A stretch of DNA of 64,000 nt, from assembly GCF_015278125.1 (NCBI RefSeq), contig NZ_JADILO010000001.1, positions 124,001 through 188,000 of the forward strand, in the 5' to 3' direction. Shown here piece by piece: positions 1-9,423 of the stretch (its first letter is position 1; every line of letters begins with the position of its first letter). The DNA is from Vibrio fluminensis (GTDB lineage: Bacteria; Pseudomonadota; Gammaproteobacteria; Enterobacterales; Vibrionaceae). The notes beneath the pieces were generated by a model that was given only the letters and a program-made list of their open reading frames with translations, did not search any database and was not told the origin of the DNA. A program made the translations under genes and the position numbers.

Positions 1-215
1 ACTACTGTTTTGCAGACAGTGCTCCGGAAGATGCATCCAACTTAACTAATCGTGCGCCCTATCCGGTGTTTCACTTAATCCGTGAAGAAAGCATGGAAAA
101 AGTGCTAAAACACTACCCGAATCCTGAAGCGATTCCTGAGACCAATATTGCACGTGTTGAATCATTAACGCCGCAAGAACGCTTACAGTTATTCCCTTAC
201 CTATTTGGTCAGTAA
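1..215 (+). CDS. C-terminal end of an unidentified protein (partial)
   Basis: An open frame enters from the left edge and ends at TAA 213-215. It encodes about 70 residues ending in YLFGQ. The visible part is hydrophilic, with no transmembrane segment and no motif I recognise. The start lies outside the window, so the family and length are unknown. The codon use and amino acid composition look like those of the neighbouring genes, which supports it being real coding sequence. A weak hairpin follows. Confidence 0.6.
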   Translation, partial: YCFADSAPEDASNLTNRAPYPVFHLIREESMEKVLKHYPNPEAIPETNIARVESLTPQERLQLFPYLFGQ

Positions 216-238
216 CTGGTTGCTGCTCTAATTGTGCG

Positions 239-265
239 CACATCCCCAAAAGGATGTGTGATTTC
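239..265 (+). terminator. Weak hairpin, possible terminator
   Basis: CACATCC at 239-245 pairs with GGATGTG at 252-258, followed by TGATTTCTT. It lies 24 bases after the stop of the partial left-edge gene. The T tract is interrupted, so intrinsic termination is only possible. Confidence 0.35.
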
Positions 266-360
266 TTACTCGAACAACTCACTAATTCGCGCCAATGCGT
301 AGCGAGCCGAGCTCTGCTTTGTTAGTATTGCGCGAAATTTATATTTAGCGGAAAAATCGC

Positions 361-936
361 ATGTACCTATCAAAACTGACTCAAGAAATCTTCGATCACC
401 TTTACCGTGATATTAACGAATTCCGTAGTACTTTTGATCTGCCAGTTGCTTCACCTGAAAGCCTAGATGATAAAGCGGACACGTTACACACTTCTTTAGC
501 TATCGAAGAGTTAACTGAGCTAGCGGAAGCAGACAACAAAACCGAACAAGCCGATGCGATTGTTGACAGCGTTTATGTTTTGATGGGACGTCTAGTTCAC
601 CTCGGTAACGACAAAGTAGAAGATAACCTAGCGATCAGCTACCTAATCGACCTGTTGCTTAACGTTGCAGTTAACCGCGGCATCGACTTTATTCCTTGCT
701 GGGATGAAGTACACTCAAGCAACATGAGTAAAGTATGCCGTAGCGAAAAAGAGTACGCAGACACTGAAGCGTATTACGCAGAACAAGGCATTAAGCTAAT
801 GGCGGTACAAAAAGGTGATTATATCATCGCGAAATGTGCCGAAGATTTCGTCTCTGAAGCAAAAACAATTCGCCAAGGTAAGGTACTAAAATCTGTTTAC
901 TACCGCCCTGCCGATCTAGCGCCACTAACTCGCTAA
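361..936 (+). CDS. All-alpha NTP pyrophosphatase-like (MazG/HisE-fold) protein
   Basis: This 191-residue cytosolic protein resembles the phosphoribosyl-ATP pyrophosphohydrolase / MazG-like all-alpha NTP pyrophosphatases. The family's metal-binding signature EExxE...ExxD is visible: E49, E50 and E53, then E62 and D65. Family members hydrolyse NTPs or dNTPs to monophosphates, often as house-cleaning enzymes. The substrate cannot be read from the sequence. The last 70 residues extend beyond the core fold and I do not recognise them. The gene is monocistronic, ending 12 bases before a strong terminator. Confidence 0.75.
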   Translation: MYLSKLTQEIFDHLYRDINEFRSTFDLPVASPESLDDKADTLHTSLAIEELTELAEADNKTEQADAIVDSVYVLMGRLVHLGNDKVEDNLAISYLIDLLLNVAVNRGIDFIPCWDEVHSSNMSKVCRSEKEYADTEAYYAEQGIKLMAVQKGDYIIAKCAEDFVSEAKTIRQGKVLKSVYYRPADLAPLTR

Positions 937-948
937 TTTAATTATTCT

Positions 949-975
949 AAGACCGCCTACTGGCGGTCTTTTTTT
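949..975 (+). terminator. Rho-independent terminator
   Basis: A perfect 9-bp stem (AAGACCGCC, loop TACT, GGCGGTCTT) is followed directly by a run of T. It ends the NTP pyrophosphatase-like gene just before the GNAT gene. Confidence 0.9.
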
Positions 976-992
976 GCCATAAGGATCTTGGC

Positions 993-1493
993 ATGCAGCT
1001 CATTCTACTCAGCCTGCAACATACCCAGCAACTACTCAAATTCGAACAAAACAATCAACACTGGTTTGAGCAGCATATCGAAGCAAGAGCGAGTGATTTC
1101 TATTGTGAATTAGGTGTGCAAACCCACATTGCTGAACTGCTAATGGACCATACCTTAGGCAAGGCTCTCCCGATGCTTATCGTCGACAATAAGCAAAACA
1201 TAATTGGGCGTATAAACCTCCACAATATCCACCGAGGTAAGGCTTTTCTCGGCTATCGTTTAGGTGAACAATACATTGGTCAAGGGATCGCACAGTTAGC
1301 AGTACAAAAAATGTTGCCATTAGCGCGAGATAATCATGTCCAACGACTGGTTGCCATCGCCTCCAAGCAAAATATCGCGTCTCAGAAAGTACTCACTAAG
1401 TTGGGGTTTGTCGTTATACGTGATTTAGTCAACTTCACCCAAGTGCAAGGGACGACGCTCAACTGCACCGAATATCGACTAGCGTTGACTTAA
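993..1493 (+). CDS. GNAT family N-acetyltransferase (RimJ/RimL-like)
   Basis: This 166-residue protein fits the acetyl-CoA-dependent N-acetyltransferase fold. A glycine-rich acetyl-CoA pyrophosphate-binding stretch GQGIAQLAVQ lies near residues 96-105. It is followed by the typical helix and a C-terminal segment with ASKQNIASQKVL, a pattern common in the RimJ/RimL and spermidine-acetyltransferase branch. The substrate is unknown. The gene ends 6 bases before the end of btuD on the other strand (convergent), so the two probably share termination signals. The start follows an AAGGA-like site. Confidence 0.8.
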   Translation: MQLILLSLQHTQQLLKFEQNNQHWFEQHIEARASDFYCELGVQTHIAELLMDHTLGKALPMLIVDNKQNIIGRINLHNIHRGKAFLGYRLGEQYIGQGIAQLAVQKMLPLARDNHVQRLVAIASKQNIASQKVLTKLGFVVIRDLVNFTQVQGTTLNCTEYRLALT

Positions 1494-1498
1494 CTAAG

Positions 1499-2254
1499 TC
1501 AATCAAACAGTAAGATTGATTTGCCATTGACATCAACACGTTCCACTTGAGTATTAAACACCTCACCGATCTGACTTGGGGTCAATACTTGCGATACGTC
1601 GCCAAAAGCTTGCATGACACCTTTATCAAGCAAAATTGCTTTCTTGGCATGCTTAAGGGTGCGATTAAGATCATGGTTCGACATCAATACCGTTAGCCCC
1701 ATCGAAGCGACCTTGTCAATTAATTGATAAAGCAAGGCTTCTTGACCAATATCAAGGGGAGCCGCTGGCTCATCTAATATCAGTAGCTGGGCATAAGGAT
1801 TTAGCGATGGCCAGATTTGCAAACAAATCGCACATAACCGCACACGCTGCCACTCACCACCTGATAATTGATGAATGCTGCGATGTAACTTGTCATCAAT
1901 TTGCAAAAGGTCGGCAAGCTCAGAGACAACCTGTTCTATTTTTGAGGTTTCATGCTTGGCGTTGGCTGGAATTGACAGAGCTAAGTAATGCGACACTTCT
2001 AGATTAAAAGCAGGACGGTCTGACTGAGATAGAAAAGCACGATAAGCGGCTTGCTGCGCCAGAGGAGCCTCACTAAGTGCGACCTCATCTAGCTGAACTT
2101 GCCCTTTGTGCTCAATCAATCCAGATATTGCCGATAATAGAGTGCTTTTTCCACTGCCGTTTGGACCAATCACATGAATGATCTCACCTGGTTCAGCTTG
2201 AAAAGAGAGTGGTAACAGTCGTTCGCCGACACTAAGTGCTTTAACGTGCATCAT
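1499..2254 (-). CDS. btuD: Vitamin B12 ABC transporter, ATP-binding protein BtuD
   Basis: This is the ATPase subunit of the BtuCD-F cobalamin importer at the inner membrane. The 251-residue protein has Walker [10 protein letters not shown] at residues 30-38, signature LSGG at 130-133, Walker B LLILDEP at 157-163 and a switch histidine in MSNHDLN. It overlaps the end of btuC by 11-14 bases, depending on which of two tandem ATGs is used, so the two are translationally coupled. No btuF (binding protein) is adjacent. The pairing with btuC and the cob genes a few kb away supports cobalamin rather than haem or siderophore transport. Confidence 0.9.
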   Translation of the reverse strand: MMHVKALSVGERLLPLSFQAEPGEIIHVIGPNGSGKSTLLSAISGLIEHKGQVQLDEVALSEAPLAQQAAYRAFLSQSDRPAFNLEVSHYLALSIPANAKHETSKIEQVVSELADLLQIDDKLHRSIHQLSGGEWQRVRLCAICLQIWPSLNPYAQLLILDEPAAPLDIGQEALLYQLIDKVASMGLTVLMSNHDLNRTLKHAKKAILLDKGVMQAFGDVSQVLTPSQIGEVFNTQVERVDVNGKSILLFD

Positions 2255-3236
2255 GGTTCTTTACCAACATCCATACAAAGATTGGCGCGCCAATTGTGGT
2301 CGTGACCACACCTAGTGGCAATTCGGCTGCATCAAGAGCCGTTCTAGCAACAATATCGGCGAATACGAGTAACGTTGCCCCCGCTAATGCAGAAATAGGA
2401 ACCAAATAGCGGTTTTCACTGCCTAGCGCTAATCGTAGTAAATGCGGCACGACTAGACCAACAAAGCTAATCACGCCACCCAGTGCAACCGCACCACCGA
2501 CCAATACCGACACAGCAAGAATAAGTTTCCAGCGAATAGCTTCTACATCCAGCCCCAATTGTTTAGCATGTGTTTCGCCCATCATTAATTTGTCGAGCAT
2601 AGAGCCTTGGCAGCATAGCCAAATCATCACCGGCAAAGTGACTATTGTTAGTATATGTTGATACCAACTCGCGCCACCAATACTGCCCATCAGCCAGTAC
2701 ATCAAAATGCGCAAACTCATATCATCACTAAAATAGAAGGCCCAAGTCACGACTGAACTGGCGAGAATACCCAACGCAACCCCAACCAATAACAAACGTG
2801 TCGTGGTTAAACGCAACGCTCGAGTCATGGTAACAATGAGAAAGGTAAACAACATTGCACCAATCACCGCAGCAACCATAAAACCGATAGGCGTTGCCAG
2901 CACAGGAACGAAGAACAGTAAAATAACCATCATTACACTAGCGCCACCAGAAATACCTAGCACGCCTGGTTCTGCTAATACGTTGCCCAGTAAAACCTGT
3001 AATACCGCGCCAGACACGGCGAGAGAGGCCCCTATCGCTATTGCCGCTAACAAACGAGGCAAGCGCAATTGAGTAATAAGCTGTTCATGTAGAGACGTAA
3101 GTTCGCCAAATGGCGTGATAAATACCTCACCAACCATCAAATAGACCGCGCTAACAATCAGCAGGGCAGCAACCATCCATGTTATCGTACGTCGCCAACG
3201 CGAATGTTTGCGGGCGATCAGTTGGGAAAAATCCAT
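2241..3236 (-). CDS. btuC: Vitamin B12 ABC transporter permease BtuC
   Basis: This is the membrane permease of the cobalamin importer (FecCD/BtuC family). It has 331 residues and about ten hydrophobic segments. Family hallmarks visible are [21 protein letters not shown] near residues 55-75, [10 protein letters not shown], and the cytoplasmic coupling-loop region [16 protein letters not shown]. The length matches the family (about 330). It is the first gene of a btuC-btuD pair. There is no room for a cobalamin riboswitch in the 130 bases upstream, most of which are occupied by the astE terminator. Confidence 0.9.
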   Translation of the reverse strand: MDFSQLIARKHSRWRRTITWMVAALLIVSAVYLMVGEVFITPFGELTSLHEQLITQLRLPRLLAAIAIGASLAVSGAVLQVLLGNVLAEPGVLGISGGASVMMVILLFFVPVLATPIGFMVAAVIGAMLFTFLIVTMTRALRLTTTRLLLVGVALGILASSVVTWAFYFSDDMSLRILMYWLMGSIGGASWYQHILTIVTLPVMIWLCCQGSMLDKLMMGETHAKQLGLDVEAIRWKLILAVSVLVGGAVALGGVISFVGLVVPHLLRLALGSENRYLVPISALAGATLLVFADIVARTALDAAELPLGVVTTTIGAPIFVWMLVKNHDAR

Positions 3237-3308
3237 AAAGCGTTAACTATGCGTCAGTAGTCCGTCTATACCTAATACTATGTCAGATGTTGAGGTATAG
3301 ATAAAAAT

Positions 3309-3345
3309 AATGGCCTAACGATACCGTTAAGCCATTTAAATAGAA
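3309..3345 (-). terminator. Terminator of astE
   Basis: Read on the minus strand, an imperfect stem (AATGGCTTAAC with GTTAGGCCATT) is followed by ATTTTTATC. It sits just after the astE stop codon. Confidence 0.65.
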
Positions 3346-3368
3346 AGAATTTTTACTGTCATTTACGA

Positions 3369-4397
3369 TCAGTCGTATACGATTTGGTCATCTTCGTAGC
3401 GCACTTGCACCGGACAAATCATCAGTGCGGCACGTTGCCCTATCTCAACATTACGATTAGGGAAAACAATCGCTTCACCTTCATTTTTCGCCATTAATGG
3501 CTTATCGCCATCATGACCAAATACCTCACCGTGCTTAAACGACGTGAAGTTGGCAATATTATCATCGAACAAGAAATCAAAATCTTCGTGGATACGAACG
3601 ATGGTCCGGCTTACTCTGTACATCAAAGGCTTTCTTGGTAAATGCTCTGACTCGCTATTGGCAATCAAATCGCGCAGAGCCAAATCAAAAGCGACCAATT
3701 TACTATGATCGTTATCACCAAATTTTGCCACCCTACCCAACTCGATAGTCAATGCTTGTGCGCTGAACGTTTCACCGGTGTACCAACTAAAAGTACTTGA
3801 TGGCGCATTAGAGAACAAGATCGCTTCCATATGAGCATTTTGTACAAAATCCATCAGCGCCTTGCTTCTCACTGGATGTCGCGTTTTTGGACTGACGGCA
3901 AAAGTATAAAAACGTGAATCTCGAATGGCACTATGCAAATCAAAATGCCAACGTTGTGACTCCGGTGTGCCAGCAAAAAACTGAGTAACGTGCTCTTTTA
4001 GCATCTCAGCAATAGTCAGCTCTTTTGAAGGCTCATGTGCTTTCGCATCAAACAAGCGATTTAAGTTGGATTCAATGAAACGTGTGTGCGCATTGGTCGC
4101 TTCAGGATGGGCAACAATCAGTAATAGACGCTCTTTGATTGGCTGGAATCCGGTTTCAATATCGGCAAGTATTTTGTCCATTAACTCCATTGGTGCCGTT
4201 TCGTCACCATGGATACCACACGAAATCACAATATGTTTGCTTGCGTCGTTCAACTCAGCAGGAATCACTTCCAACACTCCTCGTTGATGCAATTTCAAGC
4301 GGGTACCTGAAGCGATAAACGCCTCCCCCGCAAGCATCTCCTGAGTAAGATCTAAGCTGTCCAAAAGAAAAGATTGGCGAAATAATTTTTTCGTCAT
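3369..4397 (-). CDS. astE: Succinylglutamate desuccinylase AstE
   Basis: AstE catalyses the last step of the arginine succinyltransferase (AST) pathway: N-succinylglutamate to glutamate plus succinate, in the cytosol. The 342-residue protein belongs to the AstE/aspartoacylase zinc carboxypeptidase-like family. Zinc ligands are visible as HGDE (H63, E66) and H155 in DLHSA. Length is close to E. coli AstE (about 320). The rest of the pathway (astCADB) is not next to it, so astE stands alone between btuC and an oligopeptidase gene. An ATG at 4397 with upstream GGAG-like purines is used as start. Confidence 0.88.
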   Translation of the reverse strand: MTKKLFRQSFLLDSLDLTQEMLAGEAFIASGTRLKLHQRGVLEVIPAELNDASKHIVISCGIHGDETAPMELMDKILADIETGFQPIKERLLLIVAHPEATNAHTRFIESNLNRLFDAKAHEPSKELTIAEMLKEHVTQFFAGTPESQRWHFDLHSAIRDSRFYTFAVSPKTRHPVRSKALMDFVQNAHMEAILFSNAPSSTFSWYTGETFSAQALTIELGRVAKFGDNDHSKLVAFDLALRDLIANSESEHLPRKPLMYRVSRTIVRIHEDFDFLFDDNIANFTSFKHGEVFGHDGDKPLMAKNEGEAIVFPNRNVEIGQRAALMICPVQVRYEDDQIVYD

Positions 4398-4638
4398 GCG
4401 CTACTCCTTTATTGCACAGCGGTATGTTAATGAAATGTTCTGACAAATTTTGTTGTGGTGATCGCACTTACAAGCAGAAGTTGCGTGCTTCATCGAAAAG
4501 TCAAACCTTGTCACACTACGTAACCTCTTGGTATTCGTAGGAAAGAAAGAGAAAGCTGTACAATTTCTACCGAGATTGCTCGGCGAAGCGATATTAACAT
4601 AAGATCGAGCGATTGTTTTTTGATCTAACACGAATTGA

Positions 4639-6438
4639 CTAGCTAGTTTGTTCTCTTAGCGCGATTAATGCCTCAAATTGAGAAACTTTATCCTTTACTA
4701 AATCAATACTTTGCTGCCAAAACTCTGCTTTCGATAAATCCATACCCAAATGTTTTACGACGACATCTTCAGCATACATTGAGCCCGTATCACGAAGTAG
4801 CTCAACATAATCACGGTAAAACCCTTCACCTTTGGCTTCTCGTTGAGCGTAGACACCAATACTAAACAAATAACCGAACAAATAAGGGTAGTTATAAAAA
4901 CTCACTTCTGAGATTGAGAAATGAAGCTTACTTGCCCAGAAGTATCGATCCGATTCACTCATCGAAGATCCGTACCATTCCTTCCACGTTTCGCTCATCA
5001 ATTGGCATAGCTGCTCTGCATCAAGCTCGCCTTCTTTGCGACGCTGGTAAAAGGCGTGTTCAAACTCAAAACGCACCGGGATATTGATCATCAACGCATA
5101 CGCTGAGGATAACTCTTGCCATAACATTTCCAATTTATCTTCATCGGATTCAGCAACAGAGAGTAGATAGTCTCTCACTACGTTCTCGGCAAATATTGAT
5201 GCCGTCTCCGCTAACGTCATTGGATAACGAGTTTGGCACAATGGCATATCACGCATAACCCAATTGTGGAAAGCATGCCCTAATTCATGGGCAAGCGTCA
5301 GCATATCAGAACGACTGCCCCCCCAAGTCATAAACACCAGAGGTGTGCGAGTCGCGGCAAACTTAGTGCAATATGCTCCTAAACGTCGATTCGGGGTGGG
5401 TTCGGCATCAATCCAACCATTTTCGACCATCATGTCGACAAAGTCAGCCATCTCCTGATCGACCTGAGCAAACGCAGCTTTAATCACGTCAATCGCTTCT
5501 TCAAAACGATATTGTTTAGGTGACTGGTTTTCTTTGAGGCTCGGCATACCAGCCATATGGTTCCATGGTTTCATGGTGTCGAGACCATGAACTTGAGCCA
5601 TCAAATGGCCCGCTTTTTGCCCCACCGAACGATTGTTCTTTGTCGTCACAAGCATTGCCTCAAGTGTTGCCGATCGAATGCGACTGCCATGCAAACTCTC
5701 ATCGAGAAAGTGCACAGGCTTCTGATAAGAGCGCTTTTGATATTCAGTGAGACGCCAACCCGCCAACGCGTTAAGAATGGCGGCAAAACTCTCCTTATGT
5801 TGTTCCATCGCTTTTTGGATTCCTCGCCAAGCGAGTTCTTGCTGTGCAAACTCTGTCCCGTATAACAAACTCGCCGCATGAGACAATCCCACCGTATTCT
5901 CCCCGTCCAATTCAATTTGAATAGAACCGGTAATATTGTCGTACAAACGCCCCCAAGCATCGCGTCCGTCTACTTGCATCGCTGCGAGTAATTGCTCTTC
6001 TGTCACGCTCAACTTGGTGTCAGCAACCTTACGATCACAAGCAATCGCGAAAGATTGACCATAAACATCACCACTTTCATGTGCTAACACTTCTTGAATA
6101 AATTCAATTGGAGCAGTCGCCAAAGTGTCCTGATATGGCGTATAAGCTTGCGTAAGCTCAGAACTCAATTTTGCCAACTTTCCGATTAACGCTTTCGCTG
6201 GCCCACTCATCGCATCTTGAGATGCATGACAGACAGCAAAGGTATTAATGGTGGCGAGTAACTTACCTGCAGCCTCCTTAGTCTGGATAGCGTTTTGCAT
6301 CACACCTGTAACTTCCCTACGGGTTACATGTTGCTGTAACACCACAATACATTGCTGGATCAAATCAATATCTTGGGTGATTTTTTCATCGCTAAGAGAT
6401 TGATAAGCAATAGAGAGATCCCAACTTGGTGCCGTCAT
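4639..6438 (-). CDS. pepF: M3 family oligoendopeptidase (PepF-like)
   Basis: This 599-residue cytosolic zinc metallopeptidase belongs to the M3B/oligoendopeptidase F group, which cleaves short peptides. The zinc motif HELGH is at residues 384-388, and the downstream third-ligand region LAETASIFAENV is at about 409-420. The protein is full length for the family and has no signal peptide. The start is supported by AAGGAA eight bases upstream. The gene begins only 20 bases after cobC ends, so it is probably the last gene of the cobalamin operon despite an unrelated function. Confidence 0.88.
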   Translation of the reverse strand: MTAPSWDLSIAYQSLSDEKITQDIDLIQQCIVVLQQHVTRREVTGVMQNAIQTKEAAGKLLATINTFAVCHASQDAMSGPAKALIGKLAKLSSELTQAYTPYQDTLATAPIEFIQEVLAHESGDVYGQSFAIACDRKVADTKLSVTEEQLLAAMQVDGRDAWGRLYDNITGSIQIELDGENTVGLSHAASLLYGTEFAQQELAWRGIQKAMEQHKESFAAILNALAGWRLTEYQKRSYQKPVHFLDESLHGSRIRSATLEAMLVTTKNNRSVGQKAGHLMAQVHGLDTMKPWNHMAGMPSLKENQSPKQYRFEEAIDVIKAAFAQVDQEMADFVDMMVENGWIDAEPTPNRRLGAYCTKFAATRTPLVFMTWGGSRSDMLTLAHELGHAFHNWVMRDMPLCQTRYPMTLAETASIFAENVVRDYLLSVAESDEDKLEMLWQELSSAYALMINIPVRFEFEHAFYQRRKEGELDAEQLCQLMSETWKEWYGSSMSESDRYFWASKLHFSISEVSFYNYPYLFGYLFSIGVYAQREAKGEGFYRDYVELLRDTGSMYAEDVVVKHLGMDLSKAEFWQQSIDLVKDKVSQFEALIALREQTS

Positions 6439-6458
6439 AGCCGTTCCTTAAGCAAGAT

Positions 6459-7076
6459 TTAACAGGTAGTAATGGGTGTGCCGATAGAGCACACGTGCGG
6501 GTACAATTGTTCTGCAACTGTAATGCGGATATGAGTAAGTGATTGATTACCAATCTGCATCACAGAAAACAGTTTAGCGTTTGCCCAATCTAATCCTAGT
6601 GTATAAGCCAATATCATACGAATCGTACCACCGTGACATATCAGCAATGTATCATGTTCACTGCTTCTGATGAGTTGTTGCCAACCATTGGTCACTCTGA
6701 GATAAAAGTCTTCCAGCGATTCCGCTTCAGGCAGAGGGTTCTGTGCTGGGCATTGCCAAAATTGTTCTAACTGAGGCCAATGCTGGTTGAGACTCTCAAA
6801 TGGAATGCCATCAAAACGACCAAAATTCATCTCTTTGAACGCGTCATCAATCTCTAACTGCCATTGAGATCGAGATTGATTCAGTAAGCGCGCTAAATCT
6901 GAGCAACGCTTGAGTGGAGACGAAACCAGATTCTTTATCGGGAGTTCTAAATCAAGGACTGCCTGACAGATGGCTTGCTGTTTATCGCTATCAACCAATA
7001 CGTCGGTATGACCATAGAGAGCGGGTTCGCCATTCACTTTACCATGACGAAGTAGATAGAAGTTAATCGTACGCAT
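6459..7076 (-). CDS. cobC: Alpha-ribazole-5'-phosphate phosphatase CobC
   Basis: This is a histidine phosphatase-superfamily enzyme of 205 residues. It is predicted to dephosphorylate alpha-ribazole phosphate or adenosylcobalamin-5'-phosphate in nucleotide loop assembly. The phosphohistidine motif RHG is at residues 10-12, and the second catalytic histidine lies in LLICHGG near residue 150. The family assignment within the large phosphoglycerate-mutase-like group rests on its place between cobU (4-base gap) and pepF. Confidence 0.85.
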   Translation of the reverse strand: MRTINFYLLRHGKVNGEPALYGHTDVLVDSDKQQAICQAVLDLELPIKNLVSSPLKRCSDLARLLNQSRSQWQLEIDDAFKEMNFGRFDGIPFESLNQHWPQLEQFWQCPAQNPLPEAESLEDFYLRVTNGWQQLIRSSEHDTLLICHGGTIRMILAYTLGLDWANAKLFSVMQIGNQSLTHIRITVAEQLYPHVCSIGTPITTC

Positions 7077-7080
7077 TCCG

Positions 7081-7608
7081 TCAACCTTTCATCACAATAG
7101 GTAAGCCTGCCGCAACAAACGTCACCTTATCTGCGATTTTTGCAACTGCTTGGTTCATCCATCCAGCATGATCGACAAACAAACGAGAAACCTCTCCCAT
7201 TGGCACGACACCCAAGCCAACTTCATTGGAAACTAGCAACACATCAGCTGAACAACTCTGTAGAGCTTCAATGAGTTTTGTCACCCTTTGATTGATCTCG
7301 GCCTCACTCGCGGTTTCGCCACGTTCAAAAATTACATTGCTCATCCATAAGGTCAGACAATCAACCAAAACCACGTCATTAACGGAAAGAGACCGCAAAA
7401 GCGTGGCGATTTCTAACGGTGTTTCATGCAGCGTCCAGTCGTTGTCTCGACGAACTTGGTGGTGATCAATGCGCCGTTGCATCTCATCATCGGTGATGGT
7501 TGCAGTAGCTATATAGTGGCGATACTGCTTATCGCTTGCCAGCACTTCGGACTCAGCAAAACTCGATTTTCCTGAGCGAGCCCCGCCCAGAACTAAATGA
7601 ATCGTCAT
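7081..7608 (-). CDS. cobU: Adenosylcobinamide kinase / adenosylcobinamide-phosphate guanylyltransferase CobU
   Basis: This bifunctional enzyme phosphorylates adenosylcobinamide and then transfers GMP, giving AdoCbi-GDP for CobS. The P-loop GGARSGKS is at residues 8-15. Other family motifs are [10 protein letters not shown] and [11 protein letters not shown] chose the ATG at 7608, giving 175 residues, because the protein then begins MTIHLVLGG as in the family and overlaps the cobS stop as ATGA. A longer frame starting six codons upstream would extend into cobS. It is translationally coupled to cobS. Confidence 0.92.
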   Translation of the reverse strand: MTIHLVLGGARSGKSSFAESEVLASDKQYRHYIATATITDDEMQRRIDHHQVRRDNDWTLHETPLEIATLLRSLSVNDVVLVDCLTLWMSNVIFERGETASEAEINQRVTKLIEALQSCSADVLLVSNEVGLGVVPMGEVSRLFVDHAGWMNQAVAKIADKVTFVAAGLPIVMKG

Positions 7609-8384
7609 ATAGAATGAACCATCCAAGCTAAGATAATTAAGTAGCTACTTAGTTCAAACAGCTGTTGCGCAGCCCCCAAGCAATCGCCAGTAAACCCACC
7701 AATACGCTTGATTAGCCATGCCTTAAATAGCGTTCGAAATAACCACGCGGAACCAAGCAATATCGCAGCCAAACCTGATGGTAAAACCAAGCTAACACAT
7801 ACCGCTGTAGCAATTAGCACTGTAAGGTCGACCTTACTTTGTCTATTCGCCAACGGTTTGCTTTTGCTACTATCAGGATCACTAACATAAGGCATATCAT
7901 AGATCAGTGATGCCGCAACTACGCGACTTAAACTATAAGCCACCACAATCACAGCTACCATGCTAGTTAATGATGCCAATTCCGTTAACAGCACATACTT
8001 GCTCAACAACGCCATTACGAGTGTCGCAGCGCCATAAGTTCCGATGCGACTATCTTTCATAATCGTAAGTCGACGCTCTAGCGTCATGCCGCCACCGATA
8101 CCATCGGCCATATCTGTTAAACCATCTTCATGGAAAGCGCCTGTCAGCATTAGACTGCACACCATCATGAGGATGACGGCGACAGGGTTCGGAAAAATTG
8201 CGCTAAATAAAGAAAACAGCGCGGCACATAAAATGCCCAGTACCACACCAACCAAACCAAAGTATCGCCCGGCTTGATTCATTCGTTCTTCACTGTAAGG
8301 AGTGTTAGGTGGAATAGGCAAGCGTGAGAAAAAACCCAACGCTAACCAAAATAGCTCTAGTTGATAGTGCAAAGCTTTACGCAT
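7605..8384 (-). CDS. cobS: Cobalamin synthase (AdoCbi-GDP ribazoletransferase) CobS
   Basis: This polytopic inner-membrane enzyme joins AdoCbi-GDP with alpha-ribazole (phosphate). It has 259 residues and several hydrophobic helices. Family motifs visible are FFSRLPIP near the N-terminus and the acidic stretch [18 protein letters not shown] near residues 80-100, the metal/substrate-binding region. The end overlaps cobU by 4 bases, and the start shares one base with the cobT stop. This is a tightly packed operon. Confidence 0.93.
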   Translation of the reverse strand: MRKALHYQLELFWLALGFFSRLPIPPNTPYSEERMNQAGRYFGLVGVVLGILCAALFSLFSAIFPNPVAVILMMVCSLMLTGAFHEDGLTDMADGIGGGMTLERRLTIMKDSRIGTYGAATLVMALLSKYVLLTELASLTSMVAVIVVAYSLSRVVAASLIYDMPYVSDPDSSKSKPLANRQSKVDLTVLIATAVCVSLVLPSGLAAILLGSAWLFRTLFKAWLIKRIGGFTGDCLGAAQQLFELSSYLIILAWMVHSI

Positions 8385-9412
8385 TACACATTTACTCCTG
8401 CATCTTCAAAACTGGCCATGTTATTATAAAACTCGACTGCAGCTTGAATTAACGGCACGGCTAATACCGCTCCTGTTCCTTCCCCAAGTCTCAATGAAAG
8501 GTCAAACAATGGCGTTGCCGCTAACTCTTGTAACATAAACTTATGACCAGACTCATGCGATTGATGAGCAAAAATCATATACTCTCGGCAGCTAGGATCC
8601 ATTTTTACCGCTACATATGCCGCAGCAGTGGCAATAAAACCATCGACTATCACTGGCGTATTGTATTTTGCTGCAGCAAGAAAAGCACCAACCATTTGAG
8701 CGATTTCAAAGCCGCCGACTTGGCGCAGTATTTCTTTTGCATTCTGACCACGGCAGCGATTAACCCCACGTTGAACCAGTTGGCGCTTTTTAGTGAGTTG
8801 TTGAGTATTGATCCCCGTTCCCAATCCGACGCATTTTTCGACGCTACGCAGGGATAATGCAGCCAAAATAGCGGCGGCACTGCTGGTGTTGCCAATTCCC
8901 ATTTCACCAAACATCAGTAAATTTGAGCCCGAGTCTATGGTTTGCTTAACTATCTTTTCGCCATACTCTAACCCCTTGTCCACTTGCTGCTGAGACATGG
9001 CGGCCGTTTGCGCGAAGTTTTCCGTTGATTCACCAAGACGCTGTGTTACCAATAACTTAGACTGCGTATCAATCGATTTTAAGATGCCAGTATCAATCAC
9101 TTTTATCGCAACGTTATTTGCGCGGCAGAAACAGTTGATAGCGGCACCGCCTGCTAAGAAATTTTGCACCATCTGCTGCGTCACTTCTTGCGGTGCAATA
9201 CTCACACCTTCCCTCGCGATACCGTGATCACCAGCAAAGACCAATACTGTTGGCTTGCTAATCTCCACCTTAGTGACATGGTCACTTTTTTTCTGGCTAT
9301 GTATCAACGCAATCTTATGAGCAATCAGTTCTAATTTACCCAAAGACCCCTGTGGTTTCGTTTTTTGATTGATGCGATGCCATATCGCATCTGAATGAGT
9401 TTTATCTAACAT
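8384..9412 (-). CDS. cobT: Nicotinate-nucleotide:dimethylbenzimidazole phosphoribosyltransferase CobT
   Basis: CobT activates the lower-ligand base to its alpha-riboside phosphate. The ATG at 9412 is preferred, giving 342 residues. It begins [15 protein letters not shown], runs into the family motif [10 protein letters not shown], and does not overlap the upstream gene. A longer in-frame extension of 26 residues exists but is not conserved-looking. The catalytic glutamate region LGEGTGA is near the C-terminus. It is followed without gap by cobS. The base DMB must come from elsewhere, since no bluB is present in the window. Confidence 0.92.
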   Translation of the reverse strand: MLDKTHSDAIWHRINQKTKPQGSLGKLELIAHKIALIHSQKKSDHVTKVEISKPTVLVFAGDHGIAREGVSIAPQEVTQQMVQNFLAGGAAINCFCRANNVAIKVIDTGILKSIDTQSKLLVTQRLGESTENFAQTAAMSQQQVDKGLEYGEKIVKQTIDSGSNLLMFGEMGIGNTSSAAAILAALSLRSVEKCVGLGTGINTQQLTKKRQLVQRGVNRCRGQNAKEILRQVGGFEIAQMVGAFLAAAKYNTPVIVDGFIATAAAYVAVKMDPSCREYMIFAHQSHESGHKFMLQELAATPLFDLSLRLGEGTGAVLAVPLIQAAVEFYNNMASFEDAGVNV

Positions 9413-9423
9413 GAAATAATTGC

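Noticed and set aside
3237-3300. Cobalamin riboswitch upstream of btuC
   Set aside because: Only 132 bases lie between astE and btuC, much of it the astE terminator. The conserved B12-box pattern is not present.
5646-5960. 104-codon ORF on the minus strand within the oligopeptidase gene
   Set aside because: It overlaps the convincing pepF frame throughout and has no independent signals.
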